NCBI GenBank assembly: GCA_020632995.1 | Contig: JACKEN010000001.1 | Location: 1,520,001 to 1,584,000 of the forward strand | Reading direction: 5' to 3' | Origin: Deltaproteobacteria bacterium | GTDB taxonomy: Bacteria > Myxococcota > Kuafuiibacteriia > Kuafuiibacteriales > Kuafuiibacteriaceae | Length of the DNA: 64,000 nt | Part shown: piece after piece, positions 1 through 8,586 of the stretch | Position numbering within the stretch: the stretch's first letter is position 1 | How the letters are laid out: each line of letters opens with the position of its first letter | Made by a program: the position numbers and the translations under genes | The notes under the pieces: model-generated | Seen by the model: only the letters and a program-made list of their open reading frames with translations | The model's database searches: none | What the model was told of the DNA's origin: nothing

Positions 1-1
1 C

Positions 2-418
2 GCGGTGGCCGAGCTCGCCCCCGACGGCGCGGGCGGGTGGGGCGAGATCCTCTCCGAGGTGACCCGCTACGCCCGGCGCTCGGACCTCGAGCGCGACGCC
101 CTCCCCCGCCACCGCCGCGCGGTGCGCGTCCACCCCGACGGGCGCCGGGTCGACCGCAGCTTCGAGCGGATCCTCGACGCGGCCCGGGACCAGGAGCGCC
201 TCGTCCGGGCCACCCGCCTCTGGCGGCCGGACGGCACCTGGGCCGAGGAGGTGGAGCGCCTGTTCCGGGTCGGGGACCGGGTGAAGGTCGAGATGGCGCG
301 CCGCGAGGGCCTCAGCCCGGGCGAGGCCCCCCGGGCATTCCGCTACGACTACCCGTGGCTCCCGGCCGCGTCCTACCAGCGGGCGCGCCAACGAATCCTG
401 GCTTGGATCACCCCGTGA
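2..418 (+). CDS. Hypothetical protein, 5' end cut off by the window
   Basis: The reading frame is open from the left edge to a TGA at 416-418, so this is probably the C-terminal part of a longer protein. A GTG at position 5 could serve as a start but no ribosome-binding site can be seen. The visible 137 residues are rich in Arg and Glu, contain no membrane segment, and end in an aromatic stretch (YDYPWLPAASYQ) followed by a short basic helix. I do not recognise the family. It lies 55 bp upstream of the uridine kinase gene on the same strand, so the two could be co-transcribed. Confidence 0.5.
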   Translation, partial: AVAELAPDGAGGWGEILSEVTRYARRSDLERDALPRHRRAVRVHPDGRRVDRSFERILDAARDQERLVRATRLWRPDGTWAEEVERLFRVGDRVKVEMARREGLSPGEAPRAFRYDYPWLPAASYQRARQRILAWITP

Positions 419-473
419 GCAGGGGCCCGGATCCCGTACCCAGGCCGCGGATCCGTGTGCTAACAGCCCGACT

Positions 474-1116
474 GTGACGCCGCCCCTCGTACTCGGCATC
501 GCCGGAGGCACCGGCTCCGGCAAGACCACCGTGGCCCACCGGATCCGGGAGGCGCTCCTCCCCGACGTGGCCTACGTGGACCACGACTCGTACTACAAGG
601 ATCAGTCGCACCTGAGCCGCGAGGACCGGCTGAAGGTGAACTACGATCACCCCGACGCCCTCGACAACGAGCTGTTGGCCGATCACGTGCGCGCCCTGAA
701 GGACGGGTTCGCGATCGACAAGCCGAACTACGACTTCGCCACCCACGCGCGGCAGCCCGAGTCGACACGAGTCGAGCCCGCGCCGGTAGTGGTGGTGGAG
801 GGGATCCTGACGCTGGCCCTCGCCAACCTCCGCAGCCTCTACGACATCAAGATCTTCGTCGACACCGCGGCCGACATCCGGCTCATGCGCCGCATCCGGC
901 GGGATCTCGAGCAGCGGGGGCGGACCTTCGCGGAGGTGCGGCAGCAGTACTACGGGACGGTGCGCCCCATGCACCTGGCCTTCGTGGAGCCCTCGAAGCG
1001 CTTCGCGGACATCATCATCCCCGAGGGCGGCGAGAACCACATCGCCATCGACCTGGTGGTGGGGCGCATCCGTCACTTCCTGCGCGAGCGGCAGGAGTGG
1101 CAGGCGAGCCAGGACC

Positions 1117-1127
<11 letters not shown>
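474..1127 (+). CDS. udk: Uridine kinase
   Basis: Predicted cytoplasmic kinase of pyrimidine salvage, phosphorylating uridine and cytidine to UMP and CMP with a nucleoside triphosphate donor. The 217-residue length is normal for the family. The P-loop GGTGSGKT is at residues 11-18. The nucleoside-binding region has the usual DHDSYYKD motif near residue 36 and the NYDHPDALD segment, and VVVVEGILTL marks the Walker B-like strand. The start is GTG at 474; no ATG is available upstream in frame. The 3' end overlaps the convergent SDR gene by 11 bp. Assignment is secure from motifs and length. Confidence 0.93.
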
Positions 1128-1881
<754 letters not shown>

Positions 1882-1938
1882 GGCGGCCTGAGGTCTAGAC
1901 CCGCTGGGGGCGGGCGGCAACCGCTTTCCAGAGGAAAA

Positions 1939-1953
1939 TGCTGCGCCGCACAA
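1939..1953. promoter_or_regulatory. Candidate PhaR-type operator in front of the SDR gene
   Basis: The 15-mer TGCTGCGCCGCACAA has a perfect right arm GCACAA and a partial left arm (TGC retained). It matches the symmetrical site at 22172 in front of the phasin gene and the site at 21441 in front of the PhaE-like gene. It lies in the divergent promoter region between the SDR gene and plsC. The site is weaker than the other two and unproven. Confidence 0.35.
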
Positions 1954-2071
1954 TGGAGCAGCGGGGCTCCACGAGGGCCGCGTCTCGAAGTGGCGCGCTC
2001 CTCGGACGACGCAGCGCAGCGCAGGGGGAGCCCCGCTGGTCGATGTGGCCCGAGTCCGGTAACCGTGCCGG

Positions 2072-2833
2072 GTGCGGACCCTTGAAGGACTGCTGCGGGC
2101 CCTCGTCGGCCTCGTGTTCCTCGGGGTCATGGTGGCTCTGGGGATCGTCTGCCTCATCCCCCTGCTGCCGTGGCACCCGCTCCGGATCAAGTTCACCAAC
2201 CACTTCGGCACCGTCGTGGGGAGCGGGATCATGCACATCTCCGGCTGCAAGGTGCGGGTGCACGGCAAGGAGCACGTCCACAGCTCGCGCCCCGCGATCT
2301 ACGCCGGGAACCACACCTCGATCTTCGACGCCTTCACCTCGATCTGGCTCTCGCCGGTGGGCACGGTGGGCGTGGCGAAGCGGGAGATCATCTACTACCC
2401 GTTCTACGGCCTCGCCTGGATCCTGGCCGGCCACCTCCTCATCGACCGCGGGCGCACCGAGCGGGCCAAGGCCTCGATGGCGAAGATGGGGGCCTTCGTG
2501 AAGCAACACGGCCTGCACATCTTCATGCTGCCGGAGGGCACCCGGGCCTCCGACGGGCGGCTGCTCCCCCTCAAGAAGGGCATCGTCTACCTCGCCCTGC
2601 AGACCGGCTTGCCGATCGTGCCGATGGTGACGGTGGGGGCCCACAAGGCGTGGATCAAGGGCTCGCTCCTGCTCAGGAAGGTCCCGATCGACATCACGTT
2701 CCTGCCCCCCATCGACACCACGGGGTGGAGCGAGGACCGGGTGGACGAGCACCTCGAGACCCTCAAGGCCGCGTTCGTGGCCGCCCTGCCCGAGGATCAG
2801 CGCCCGCTCGACGTCAGTCTGGAGCCGGCGTAG
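2072..2833 (+). CDS. plsC: 1-acyl-sn-glycerol-3-phosphate acyltransferase
   Basis: Membrane-bound acyltransferase expected to convert lysophosphatidate to phosphatidate in phospholipid synthesis. The 253-residue protein has a hydrophobic N-terminal segment (about residues 10-33). The catalytic HX4D motif is NHTSIFD at 80-86 (His81, Asp86), and PEGTR at 154-158 binds the phosphate of the acceptor. Start is GTG at 2072. The 3' end overlaps the convergent lgt gene by 20 bp. It could act on another lysolipid, but the motif set is typical of PlsC. Confidence 0.9.
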   Translation: MRTLEGLLRALVGLVFLGVMVALGIVCLIPLLPWHPLRIKFTNHFGTVVGSGIMHISGCKVRVHGKEHVHSSRPAIYAGNHTSIFDAFTSIWLSPVGTVGVAKREIIYYPFYGLAWILAGHLLIDRGRTERAKASMAKMGAFVKQHGLHIFMLPEGTRASDGRLLPLKKGIVYLALQTGLPIVPMVTVGAHKAWIKGSLLLRKVPIDITFLPPIDTTGWSEDRVDEHLETLKAAFVAALPEDQRPLDVSLEPA

Positions 2834-3866
2834 CCCCGGTCGGGGCGACCCGCGCGCTCGGGCGGCGGGAGAGGCGCCACATCACCAGCGCAGCGAGAGG
2901 CGCGATGATCAGCGCCCCGGTCTGGCTCGTCGAGAGCAGGCGCGGCGCGTCCTCGGGGAAGCGGAACAGGAACTCCCGCTCGGGGTCGTCACGCACCAGC
3001 TCGAGGAAGAAGCGGGTGACCGGGTACGCGAGCAGGTAGCCGGTGAGGATCATCCCCGGCGCGGGCTTCCTTCGGTACCAGGCGAGGAGCAGGAACCCGA
3101 TCACGAAGGTGGCGAAGGACTCGTAGAGCTGGGTCGGGTGCAGGTGCGGGGTGGCGGCGTCGGCGCCGATGAGCCCGAGGTTGGCCAGGGTGGCCTGGGC
3201 GATCGAGCCCACCGGGAACGAGACCCCCCACGGCAGGTCGGTGGGGCGGCCGTAGCAGCAACCGGCGAAGAAGCAACCCAGCCTGCCGAAGCCGTGGGTG
3301 AGCGCGATGCCCAGGGTGAGCGCGTCGAGCACCGGCAACAGCGGCGCCCCGATCCGGCGGAGGTAGAGGATCGCGAACAACAGGCTCACCACCGCGGCGC
3401 CGATGAACGCGAGCCCGCCGTCGAAGAACGCGAGCGCGGTCAGCGGGTGCTCGGCGTAGTCGTGCCAGTTCACCGCCACGTGCAGGCCGCGGGCCCCGAT
3501 CAACGCGGCGATTCCGCCGTAGACCCAGATGGTGAGGATCTGGTCCCCGGTGAGGCCCTGCTTCTTCGCGAAGTGCCGCTGGATGACGAAGCAGCTCACC
3601 ATCCCCACCACCACCATCAGGCCGTACATCCGAAGCGGCACCCCGAACTCGGCCGGGAGCCGCTCGGGGGTGAGGAACGTCAGCGCGGCCCACAGCGAGA
3701 CCGTGCCGAAGGCGACCGCCTGCAGGAGGGTCGAGACGAGCTTGGCGCGGCCGTGGGTCTTGTAGCCGTCGTAGACGATGTAGAGCGACAGCAGCACCGC
3801 GGTGACCACGCCCGCGGTCCGGGCGAGCTCGGGGGTCAGCTCCAGGGTGTAGAAGATGGGGAACAC
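2814..3866 (-). CDS. lgt: Prolipoprotein diacylglyceryl transferase
   Basis: Inner-membrane enzyme that transfers diacylglycerol from phosphatidylglycerol to the lipobox Cys of prolipoproteins, the first step of lipoprotein maturation. The protein is polytopic and carries the Lgt signature GRLGCFFAGCCYG at 194-206. Conserved HPTQLYE and a C-terminal RFFLELVR also fit Lgt. At 350 residues it is longer than most family members because of about 60 extra N-terminal residues with additional hydrophobic helices. The many lipoproteins in this window are its expected substrates. Start is GTG at 3866. The upstream hypothetical gene lies 41 bp away on the same strand. Confidence 0.93.
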   Translation of the reverse strand: MFPIFYTLELTPELARTAGVVTAVLLSLYIVYDGYKTHGRAKLVSTLLQAVAFGTVSLWAALTFLTPERLPAEFGVPLRMYGLMVVVGMVSCFVIQRHFAKKQGLTGDQILTIWVYGGIAALIGARGLHVAVNWHDYAEHPLTALAFFDGGLAFIGAAVVSLLFAILYLRRIGAPLLPVLDALTLGIALTHGFGRLGCFFAGCCYGRPTDLPWGVSFPVGSIAQATLANLGLIGADAATPHLHPTQLYESFATFVIGFLLLAWYRRKPAPGMILTGYLLAYPVTRFFLELVRDDPEREFLFRFPEDAPRLLSTSQTGALIIAPLAALVMWRLSRRPSARVAPTGATPAPD

Positions 3867-3907
3867 CGCCCGGGACCTTTAGCCGCCCAGGCCAGCCGCG
3901 TCACGCG

Positions 3908-4387
3908 TCAGCTGAAGAACCCGGCGCCCCAGCCCCGCGGGAGCAGCCCGCTGTTTCGGGCCAGGGCCATGATGCCCCCCGAGTTGTAGGGGGTCAGGCC
4001 GGCCGCGAAGGTGTAGAGCGGGAAGTTGAAGGGGCGCCCGCCGTTGAGGAAGGTCAGGGCCGCGACCCCCAGGGCCGCCGCGCCCGCCCACTTGGGCAGG
4101 GGGGCCTCGCTCCGCATGGGGTCCTGGGGTCGGCCGAGGGTGTCGCCGAAGAGCCCCTCGCTCATGGAGAACCCGAGACGCCCCAAGAGGCCGCCGCCGG
4201 CGAAGCGGCTGCCGTCGTAGACCGCGTCCATGTCCTTGGAGTCGGGGGTGAACAGGCCGGCGATCCCGCCAAAGAACATGCCCTTGCCCGTGGTCATGTG
4301 CCAGGCGGCCATGTCGGCCATGAGGCCGAGCCCGCCGTACTTCAGCATGTTCTGGATGCCCATGGTCCCGAGGAGGTTATCGCACAT
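3908..4387 (-). CDS. Hypothetical Gly-rich protein
   Basis: A 159-residue protein of unknown function on the same strand as lgt and 41 bp upstream of it. It is rich in Gly and Met. A weakly hydrophobic stretch (WAGAAALGVAALTFLNGG) begins near residue 100, and the tail is rich in Gly, Asn and aromatic residues. No signal peptide or catalytic motif can be seen. ATG at 4387 is chosen, and a GTG two codons upstream is possible. It is transcribed away from the phosphatase gene at 4436. Confidence 0.55.
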   Translation of the reverse strand: MCDNLLGTMGIQNMLKYGGLGLMADMAAWHMTTGKGMFFGGIAGLFTPDSKDMDAVYDGSRFAGGGLLGRLGFSMSEGLFGDTLGRPQDPMRSEAPLPKWAGAAALGVAALTFLNGGRPFNFPLYTFAAGLTPYNSGGIMALARNSGLLPRGWGAGFFS

Positions 4388-4435
4388 CGGCACCCCGGGT
4401 TGCGTCTGGATCCGGTTCGATTACCCTCCCCGTCC

Positions 4436-4942
4436 GTGCGCATCCCCGCCCTTGCCCTCGTCGCCCTCCTCGCCCTGCCCGCCGCCTGCCGGGGGCCGCT
4501 GAGCACCGTCTACCTGGTCCGGCACGCCGAGAAGGCCCCGGATCCGGGCGACGGGGACCCCGACCTGGACGCCCAGGGCGAGGCCCGGGCCCACGCCCTC
4601 GCCGACACCCTGGCCGACGTGCCCCTCGACGCCCTGTACTGCACGGACCTCAAGCGCACCCGGCAGACCCTGGCCCCCCTCGCCGCGGCGCGGGGCCTCG
4701 AGCCCCAGCCCCTGCCCGCGAAGGACGTGGCCGCGCTGGTGGCCCGCCTGAAGGCGGCCCCGGCCGGGAGCGTCAGCCTGGTGGCGGGGCACTCCAACAC
4801 CCTGCCCGAGATCCTGGCCGCGCTGGGGGCCGACGCCCCCGAGGTGCAGCACGAGGACTACGACGACCTGTTCGTGTTGGTGCTGGGGGCCGAGCGCCCG
4901 CGGCTGATGCGGCTGCACTACGGCGCGCACCACCGCCAGTAG
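4436..4942 (+). CDS. Histidine phosphatase family lipoprotein (phosphoglycerate-mutase fold)
   Basis: A 168-residue exported lipoprotein. The N-terminus is a short signal peptide with lipobox LPAAC (Cys18), followed almost at once by the histidine phosphatase domain. The nucleophilic motif is VRHAEK (Arg29-His30). The second half has GHSNTLPE, containing the conserved second His, and the ALYCTDLKRTRQT segment typical of the fold. GTG at 4436 places the signal peptide correctly. The substrate is unknown; such small members act on phosphoproteins, sugar phosphates or phospholipid headgroups. The lipidated location is unusual for the cytosolic SixA-like enzymes. Confidence 0.82.
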   Translation: MRIPALALVALLALPAACRGPLSTVYLVRHAEKAPDPGDGDPDLDAQGEARAHALADTLADVPLDALYCTDLKRTRQTLAPLAAARGLEPQPLPAKDVAALVARLKAAPAGSVSLVAGHSNTLPEILAALGADAPEVQHEDYDDLFVLVLGAERPRLMRLHYGAHHRQ

Positions 4943-4950
4943 TTGGCGAA

Positions 4951-5991
4951 TCAGGGCTCCGGGAGCCGGAGCACCTCGTAGCGGGCCTTGTCCCCCTGGA
5001 CCTCCACGAAGAGCGCCATCCCGTAGCTGAGGCGCTTGTTCAGCATGGTCCACGGGTCGGGGTTCGCGCTCCCCGCGTTCACGTAGAGGCTCTTCGCCCA
5101 CTTCTTGGGCTTGCGGCCCTTGGCGCCGGTGAGGTCAGAGGCGCGACCGCCCGCCTCGAGGATGTGCCCGAAGATCCCGAAAGGTACCTTGCCGACCTTC
5201 AGGATGTCGGTGATCTGCGGGTCGCCCACGTGCCCCGCGCCGGTCGCGATGTCGATCGCGGCCGGCCCCTTCATCATCGGCGGCCCATGCGAGACCACGA
5301 TCTTCGGCCCCGGCCCCGCCTTCACCCGGTGCCGCATCGCGTAGACGTCGTCCTCGTTGTAGTGCCCGGCCCCGCCGGTGTGGACGAAGCGGCGGTCGTG
5401 GTAGCCCGGGAGGGTGTAGACGACCCCGTCCTCCAGCTCGAGCTGGCGCACCCAGTTGCCGTTGATCAGGTTCCGGTGGGTCTCGAACACCTTGGTCGCG
5501 GCCTGGTTGAAGTAGCCGCAGGACTCGGTGTTCCCCACGAAGACCAGGGTCAGGACCCCGGAGTCGGCGAGGGCGGGGAAGAGCTTCTCGTCGACGTTGA
5601 TCTCATGCGAGGCGATGTCCCCGTTCACGAGGAGGAGATCGATCTTCTTGGCCTTGAGCTGCGCAATCAGGCTTGCGATCGCGGCGAGGGTCTCCTCGCG
5701 ATCGTCCTTGGTCGCGCTGATGACCCCGATGCGGAGGGCCTTGTCCTTGTCGGTGTCCACCTGCTTCAGGCGGTCCCCGAGGAGCTGGTAGCGATGCCCC
5801 GCCACCTCGATGTCGAGCGGGGTCTCGAGGGTGCCCTCCGGTCCCACACACTCCCCCGAGCGCGCCTCCGCGAACTTCTGGTAGGCGGCCCACCCGTCGG
5901 CCGCGGCCTCTTCCGCCCTGACCGCGCCAGGCGCCACCAGCGTTGCCACCAGCGCGGTGGCCACCTTCCACGTACCCCTGCTCACTTGCAC
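4951..5991 (-). CDS. Exported metallophosphoesterase-like protein with degenerate metal-binding motifs
   Basis: A 346-residue secreted protein; the signal peptide ends near ATLVAPGAVRAEEA. The body follows the calcineurin-like phosphoesterase order: IGVISATKDD, VNGDIASH, VGNTES, VVSHGPP and FGHILEAGG. Several residues that usually bind metal are changed. The first motif lacks the D-x-H pair, GNHE is GNTE, and GHxH is GHIL. The fold is therefore likely but ordinary dinuclear phosphatase activity is doubtful. Start GTG at 5991, with a second GTG two codons in. Its upstream region contains the 70-bp tandem repeat at 6044-6182. Confidence 0.7.
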   Translation of the reverse strand: MQVSRGTWKVATALVATLVAPGAVRAEEAAADGWAAYQKFAEARSGECVGPEGTLETPLDIEVAGHRYQLLGDRLKQVDTDKDKALRIGVISATKDDREETLAAIASLIAQLKAKKIDLLLVNGDIASHEINVDEKLFPALADSGVLTLVFVGNTESCGYFNQAATKVFETHRNLINGNWVRQLELEDGVVYTLPGYHDRRFVHTGGAGHYNEDDVYAMRHRVKAGPGPKIVVSHGPPMMKGPAAIDIATGAGHVGDPQITDILKVGKVPFGIFGHILEAGGRASDLTGAKGRKPKKWAKSLYVNAGSANPDPWTMLNKRLSYGMALFVEVQGDKARYEVLRLPEP

Positions 5992-6043
5992 CGGCGCACC
6001 ATACAGTCTGGCCGAGGGTACATGCCAGGTGACCCGGGCAAGC

Positions 6044-6182
6044 GGAGCGCAGCGGGCCCTGGCCCGCGGAGTCGGGTGGGACGGCTCCGCCGGCCCGGGA
6101 CCCGAGTATTCCGGAGCGCGCAGCGGGCCCTGGCCCGCGGGAGTCGGGTGGGACGGCTCCGCCGGCCCGGGACCCGAGTATT
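6044..6182. repeat. Two-copy direct tandem repeat, about 67-70 bp per unit
   Basis: Copy 1 spans 6044-6110 and copy 2 spans 6113-6182. They are identical except for a 2-bp and a 1-bp insertion in copy 2. Each unit contains GGGCCCTGGCCC and CCGGCCCGGG, so each can form G+C hairpins. The second copy runs 2 bp into the stop codon of the FAD enzyme gene. The pair lies between two genes read in the same direction and may act as a transcription stop. Confidence 0.85.
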
Positions 6183-7341
6183 ACCCCTCGCGGGTGGCCC
6201 GGACCAGGAGGCCGGCGAGCCCGGGGACCGCGCCCACCCACCGGAGGGTGCGGTCCGCCGCGGCCGGCTCGAGCAAGCGGGCTTGCAGGGCCGCCCCGAC
6301 CTTCAGGCGGAGGGCGAAGCGGCGCCGCCACGCCCGGTCCCAGGCCTCGGCCACCCGATCTCGCCCGGCCGGCCCGGGGCGCCCCGGCGCGGCCCGAAGG
6401 AGCGCGGCCAGGGCCTCGGCGCCGGCGAGGGCCATGGCCTGCCCGTCCCCCGCGAGCGGGGCGATCATCCCCGCCGCGTCGCCCAGGAACAGGACACCGC
6501 CGCGGTGGACCTCCTTGGGGGTGAAGGGGACCTGGGCCACCGCCCACGGCCGCGGCTCGGACGGCTCGAGGGCGCCCAGGCGCTCGGCCAGGCGGGGGTT
6601 GGCCGCGCTGAGGTGGGCCACCACCCGCGCCCACGGGGCGCCCTCGCCCACCGACGGCAAGCCACCCTGCAGCAGCATGCAGACGTTCACCTCCCCCGTC
6701 TCCACGAAGCTCATCCCGCAGTAGCCCCCGGCGAAGGCGTGGATCTCGACGTGGCCGGCGAGCGCCTCGGCCAGCCGCGCCCCCTCGGGGCCCGAGCGCG
6801 GCCGGTGGTGGCGCTTGAGGCCCATGAAGGGGTGCGCGCGCGCCATGAACGGCCGTGACAGGGCCCGATCGAGGCGGGCCCGGCGCCCGTGGGCCGCCAC
6901 CACCCAACCCGCCCGCACCGCGCGCCCGCCGGCCTGAACCACCAGGTCGCCGTCGGGGCCGGGCGCGACGTCGGTGACCTCCACCCCCACCTCGACCCGG
7001 GCCCCCGCCGCCACCGCGCGCGCGTACAACAGCGCGTCGAGGGCGTAGCGGCTCAGGCCCAGGCCCTCGCCCGGGAGGGGGAACTCCAGCTCGCGCCCGG
7101 ACGCCACGCTGAAGCGGGTGGCGGTGATGCGGGCGGGCTCGAGGTCCCGGATGTCCGGCTCGCAACCCAGATTGCGCAACAGCGCTTGCGACTCGGGCGA
7201 CAGGAACTCCCCGCACAGCTTGTGGCGGGGGAAGCGGCCCCGCTCGAGCACGAGCACCTCGCGCCCCGAGGCCGCGAGGTGGGTGGCCAGGGCCGCGCCG
7301 GCCAGCCCCGCCCCCACCACCAGGAAGTCCACCCGCTCCAT
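6181..7341 (-). CDS. FAD-dependent oxidoreductase, geranylgeranyl reductase / UbiH-like family
   Basis: A 386-residue flavoprotein. The N-terminal dinucleotide-binding motif is GAGLAG (10-15), followed by ATHLAASGREVLVLER. The second FAD motif, FLGDAAGMIAPLAGDG, lies near residue 285. KLCGEFLSPES near residue 45 is typical of geranylgeranyl-reductase-like and halogenase-like flavoenzymes. Its ATG is 3 bp downstream of the type III polyketide synthase stop, so the two are translated as an operon. In comparable clusters a flavoprotein hydroxylates or oxidises the phenolic polyketide. The substrate here is inferred from context only. Confidence 0.82.
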   Translation of the reverse strand: MERVDFLVVGAGLAGAALATHLAASGREVLVLERGRFPRHKLCGEFLSPESQALLRNLGCEPDIRDLEPARITATRFSVASGRELEFPLPGEGLGLSRYALDALLYARAVAAGARVEVGVEVTDVAPGPDGDLVVQAGGRAVRAGWVVAAHGRRARLDRALSRPFMARAHPFMGLKRHHRPRSGPEGARLAEALAGHVEIHAFAGGYCGMSFVETGEVNVCMLLQGGLPSVGEGAPWARVVAHLSAANPRLAERLGALEPSEPRPWAVAQVPFTPKEVHRGGVLFLGDAAGMIAPLAGDGQAMALAGAEALAALLRAAPGRPGPAGRDRVAEAWDRAWRRRFALRLKVGAALQARLLEPAAADRTLRWVGAVPGLAGLLVRATREG

Positions 7342-7344
7342 GGC

Positions 7345-8451
7345 TCAGTCCGACAGGGCCAGGCCCTCCATGGTGAGGCCGGGGCCGAACGCGAGGGCCA
7401 GGGTGGCGCCGGGCCGGGGGGTGCGCCGCAGGGCGTCGAGCACGAACAGGACGGTGGCGCTGCTCAGGTTGCCGTTCCGACGCAGGACGTCGAGGCTGGG
7501 GGCGAGGTCCTCGGGCGCGAGTTCGAGGCCCGCCCCCACCGCCTCAACCACCCGCCGCCCGCCCGGGTGGATGGCCCACCCCGCGACCTGGCGCCGGGTG
7601 AGGCCGGCCTCCTGCAAGAGGCCTTGCACGAAGGGCCCCACCGCGTCCTGCAGGTGGGTCGGCACCTCGTCCGAGAGGCGCATCACGAAGCCGTGGTCCC
7701 CTACCTGCCAGCCCATCTGATCCAGCGTGTCGTCGGCGAGGGCGGAGCGGGCGGCGAGCACCCGGGGGCCCGCGCCCTCGGCGCTCAGCACCGCGGCGGC
7801 GGCGCCGTCACCGAACAGGACGTTGGCGACCAGGGTCTCGAGGTCGGGGGTGCGCTGGAAGTGGAGCGTGCACAGCTCAACCGCCACCAGGAGCACCCGG
7901 GCCGTCGGGTCACCCCGCACGATCTGGTGGGCGGCCCGCAGGCCGGTGACCCCGGCGAAGCAGCCCATGAAGCCGATCTGGGCGCGGTGCACGTGGGCGG
8001 GGAGCCCGAGGCGCTGGGTGAGCCGCACGTCGGGCCCTGGGGCGAAGAAGCCGGTGCAGGTGGTGACGACCAGGTGGGTCACCGCGTCGGGGGCGAGGCC
8101 TGCGTCGAGGAGCGCGGCCCGGGCCGCCGCCTCGGCGAGGGGGACCGCCTCCCGCTCGTACACCGCCATCCGCTGGGCGGTGGTGGGGAACGGCTCCATC
8201 GCCCAGGTGGGCGGATAGAAGGTGAAGTCGGCGGGCGACGCGGCGGTGTAGTCGGGCAGCACCGAGTGCCGGGCCTCGATGCCGCTGCGGCGCACCAGGC
8301 CCTGGGTCAGGCGCTCGAAGCGGGCCGGCGCCCCCGGCTGGGCCGCCCCGGCCTGCCCGAGGAAGCGGGCGATGGCGGCCTGATCCGCGCGGTGCGGCGG
8401 CAGCGCGGTGCCGAGGCCGATCAGGCGGGTGGTGGCGGGTGCAGGTGCGAT
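7345..8451 (-). CDS. Type III polyketide synthase (chalcone/stilbene synthase family), possible AUC start
   Basis: Homodimeric thiolase-fold synthase that condenses a starter acyl-CoA with malonyl-CoA to make alkylpyrones, resorcinols or phloroglucinols. Counting from the proposed start, the catalytic triad is Cys164 (MGCFAG), His295 (AIHPGG) and Asn328 (NGNLSS). The N-terminal strand LIGLGTALPPH, needed for the fold, lies upstream of the first in-frame GTG at 8295. An in-frame stop at 8461-8463 leaves no ATG, GTG or TTG in front of that strand. A strong TGAGGAG sequence sits 5 nt before an ATC at 8451, so I propose AUC initiation, giving 368 residues. A sequencing error is the alternative. 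Co-operonic with the FAD enzyme. Confidence 0.85.
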   Translation of the reverse strand: MAPAPATTRLIGLGTALPPHRADQAAIARFLGQAGAAQPGAPARFERLTQGLVRRSGIEARHSVLPDYTAASPADFTFYPPTWAMEPFPTTAQRMAVYEREAVPLAEAAARAALLDAGLAPDAVTHLVVTTCTGFFAPGPDVRLTQRLGLPAHVHRAQIGFMGCFAGVTGLRAAHQIVRGDPTARVLLVAVELCTLHFQRTPDLETLVANVLFGDGAAAAVLSAEGAGPRVLAARSALADDTLDQMGWQVGDHGFVMRLSDEVPTHLQDAVGPFVQGLLQEAGLTRRQVAGWAIHPGGRRVVEAVGAGLELAPEDLAPSLDVLRRNGNLSSATVLFVLDALRRTPRPGATLALAFGPGLTMEGLALSD

Positions 8452-8586
8452 GGTGGCTCCTCAGGTAGCGTGGCACTTCGGGCCGGCAAGCAGAAGCTCC
8501 GAGGCCCTGCCCGGGAGACCGCTGAGGGGAAAAAGCAGGGTCCACCCCTTTTCTTCCCGGCCACGCCGCCGACAGAGTCCAAAGAC

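Noticed and set aside
1882..2268. Extension of the SDR frame by about 129 residues upstream
   Set aside because: The added residues are low-complexity and antisense to plsC, and the SDR cofactor motif begins directly after ATG 1881.
8523..8555. Hairpin AGGGG/CCCCT with a T-rich right arm between the polyketide synthase and sphingomyelinase-like genes
   Set aside because: The stem is only 5 bp with a long loop and lies between divergent starts, where a terminator is not expected.
6889..8586. Long open frame on the plus strand running into the sphingomyelinase-like gene
   Set aside because: It is antisense to the clear FAD enzyme and polyketide synthase genes and its composition is that of a high-G+C shadow frame. 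Only the part from ATG 8587 has a signal peptide and motifs.
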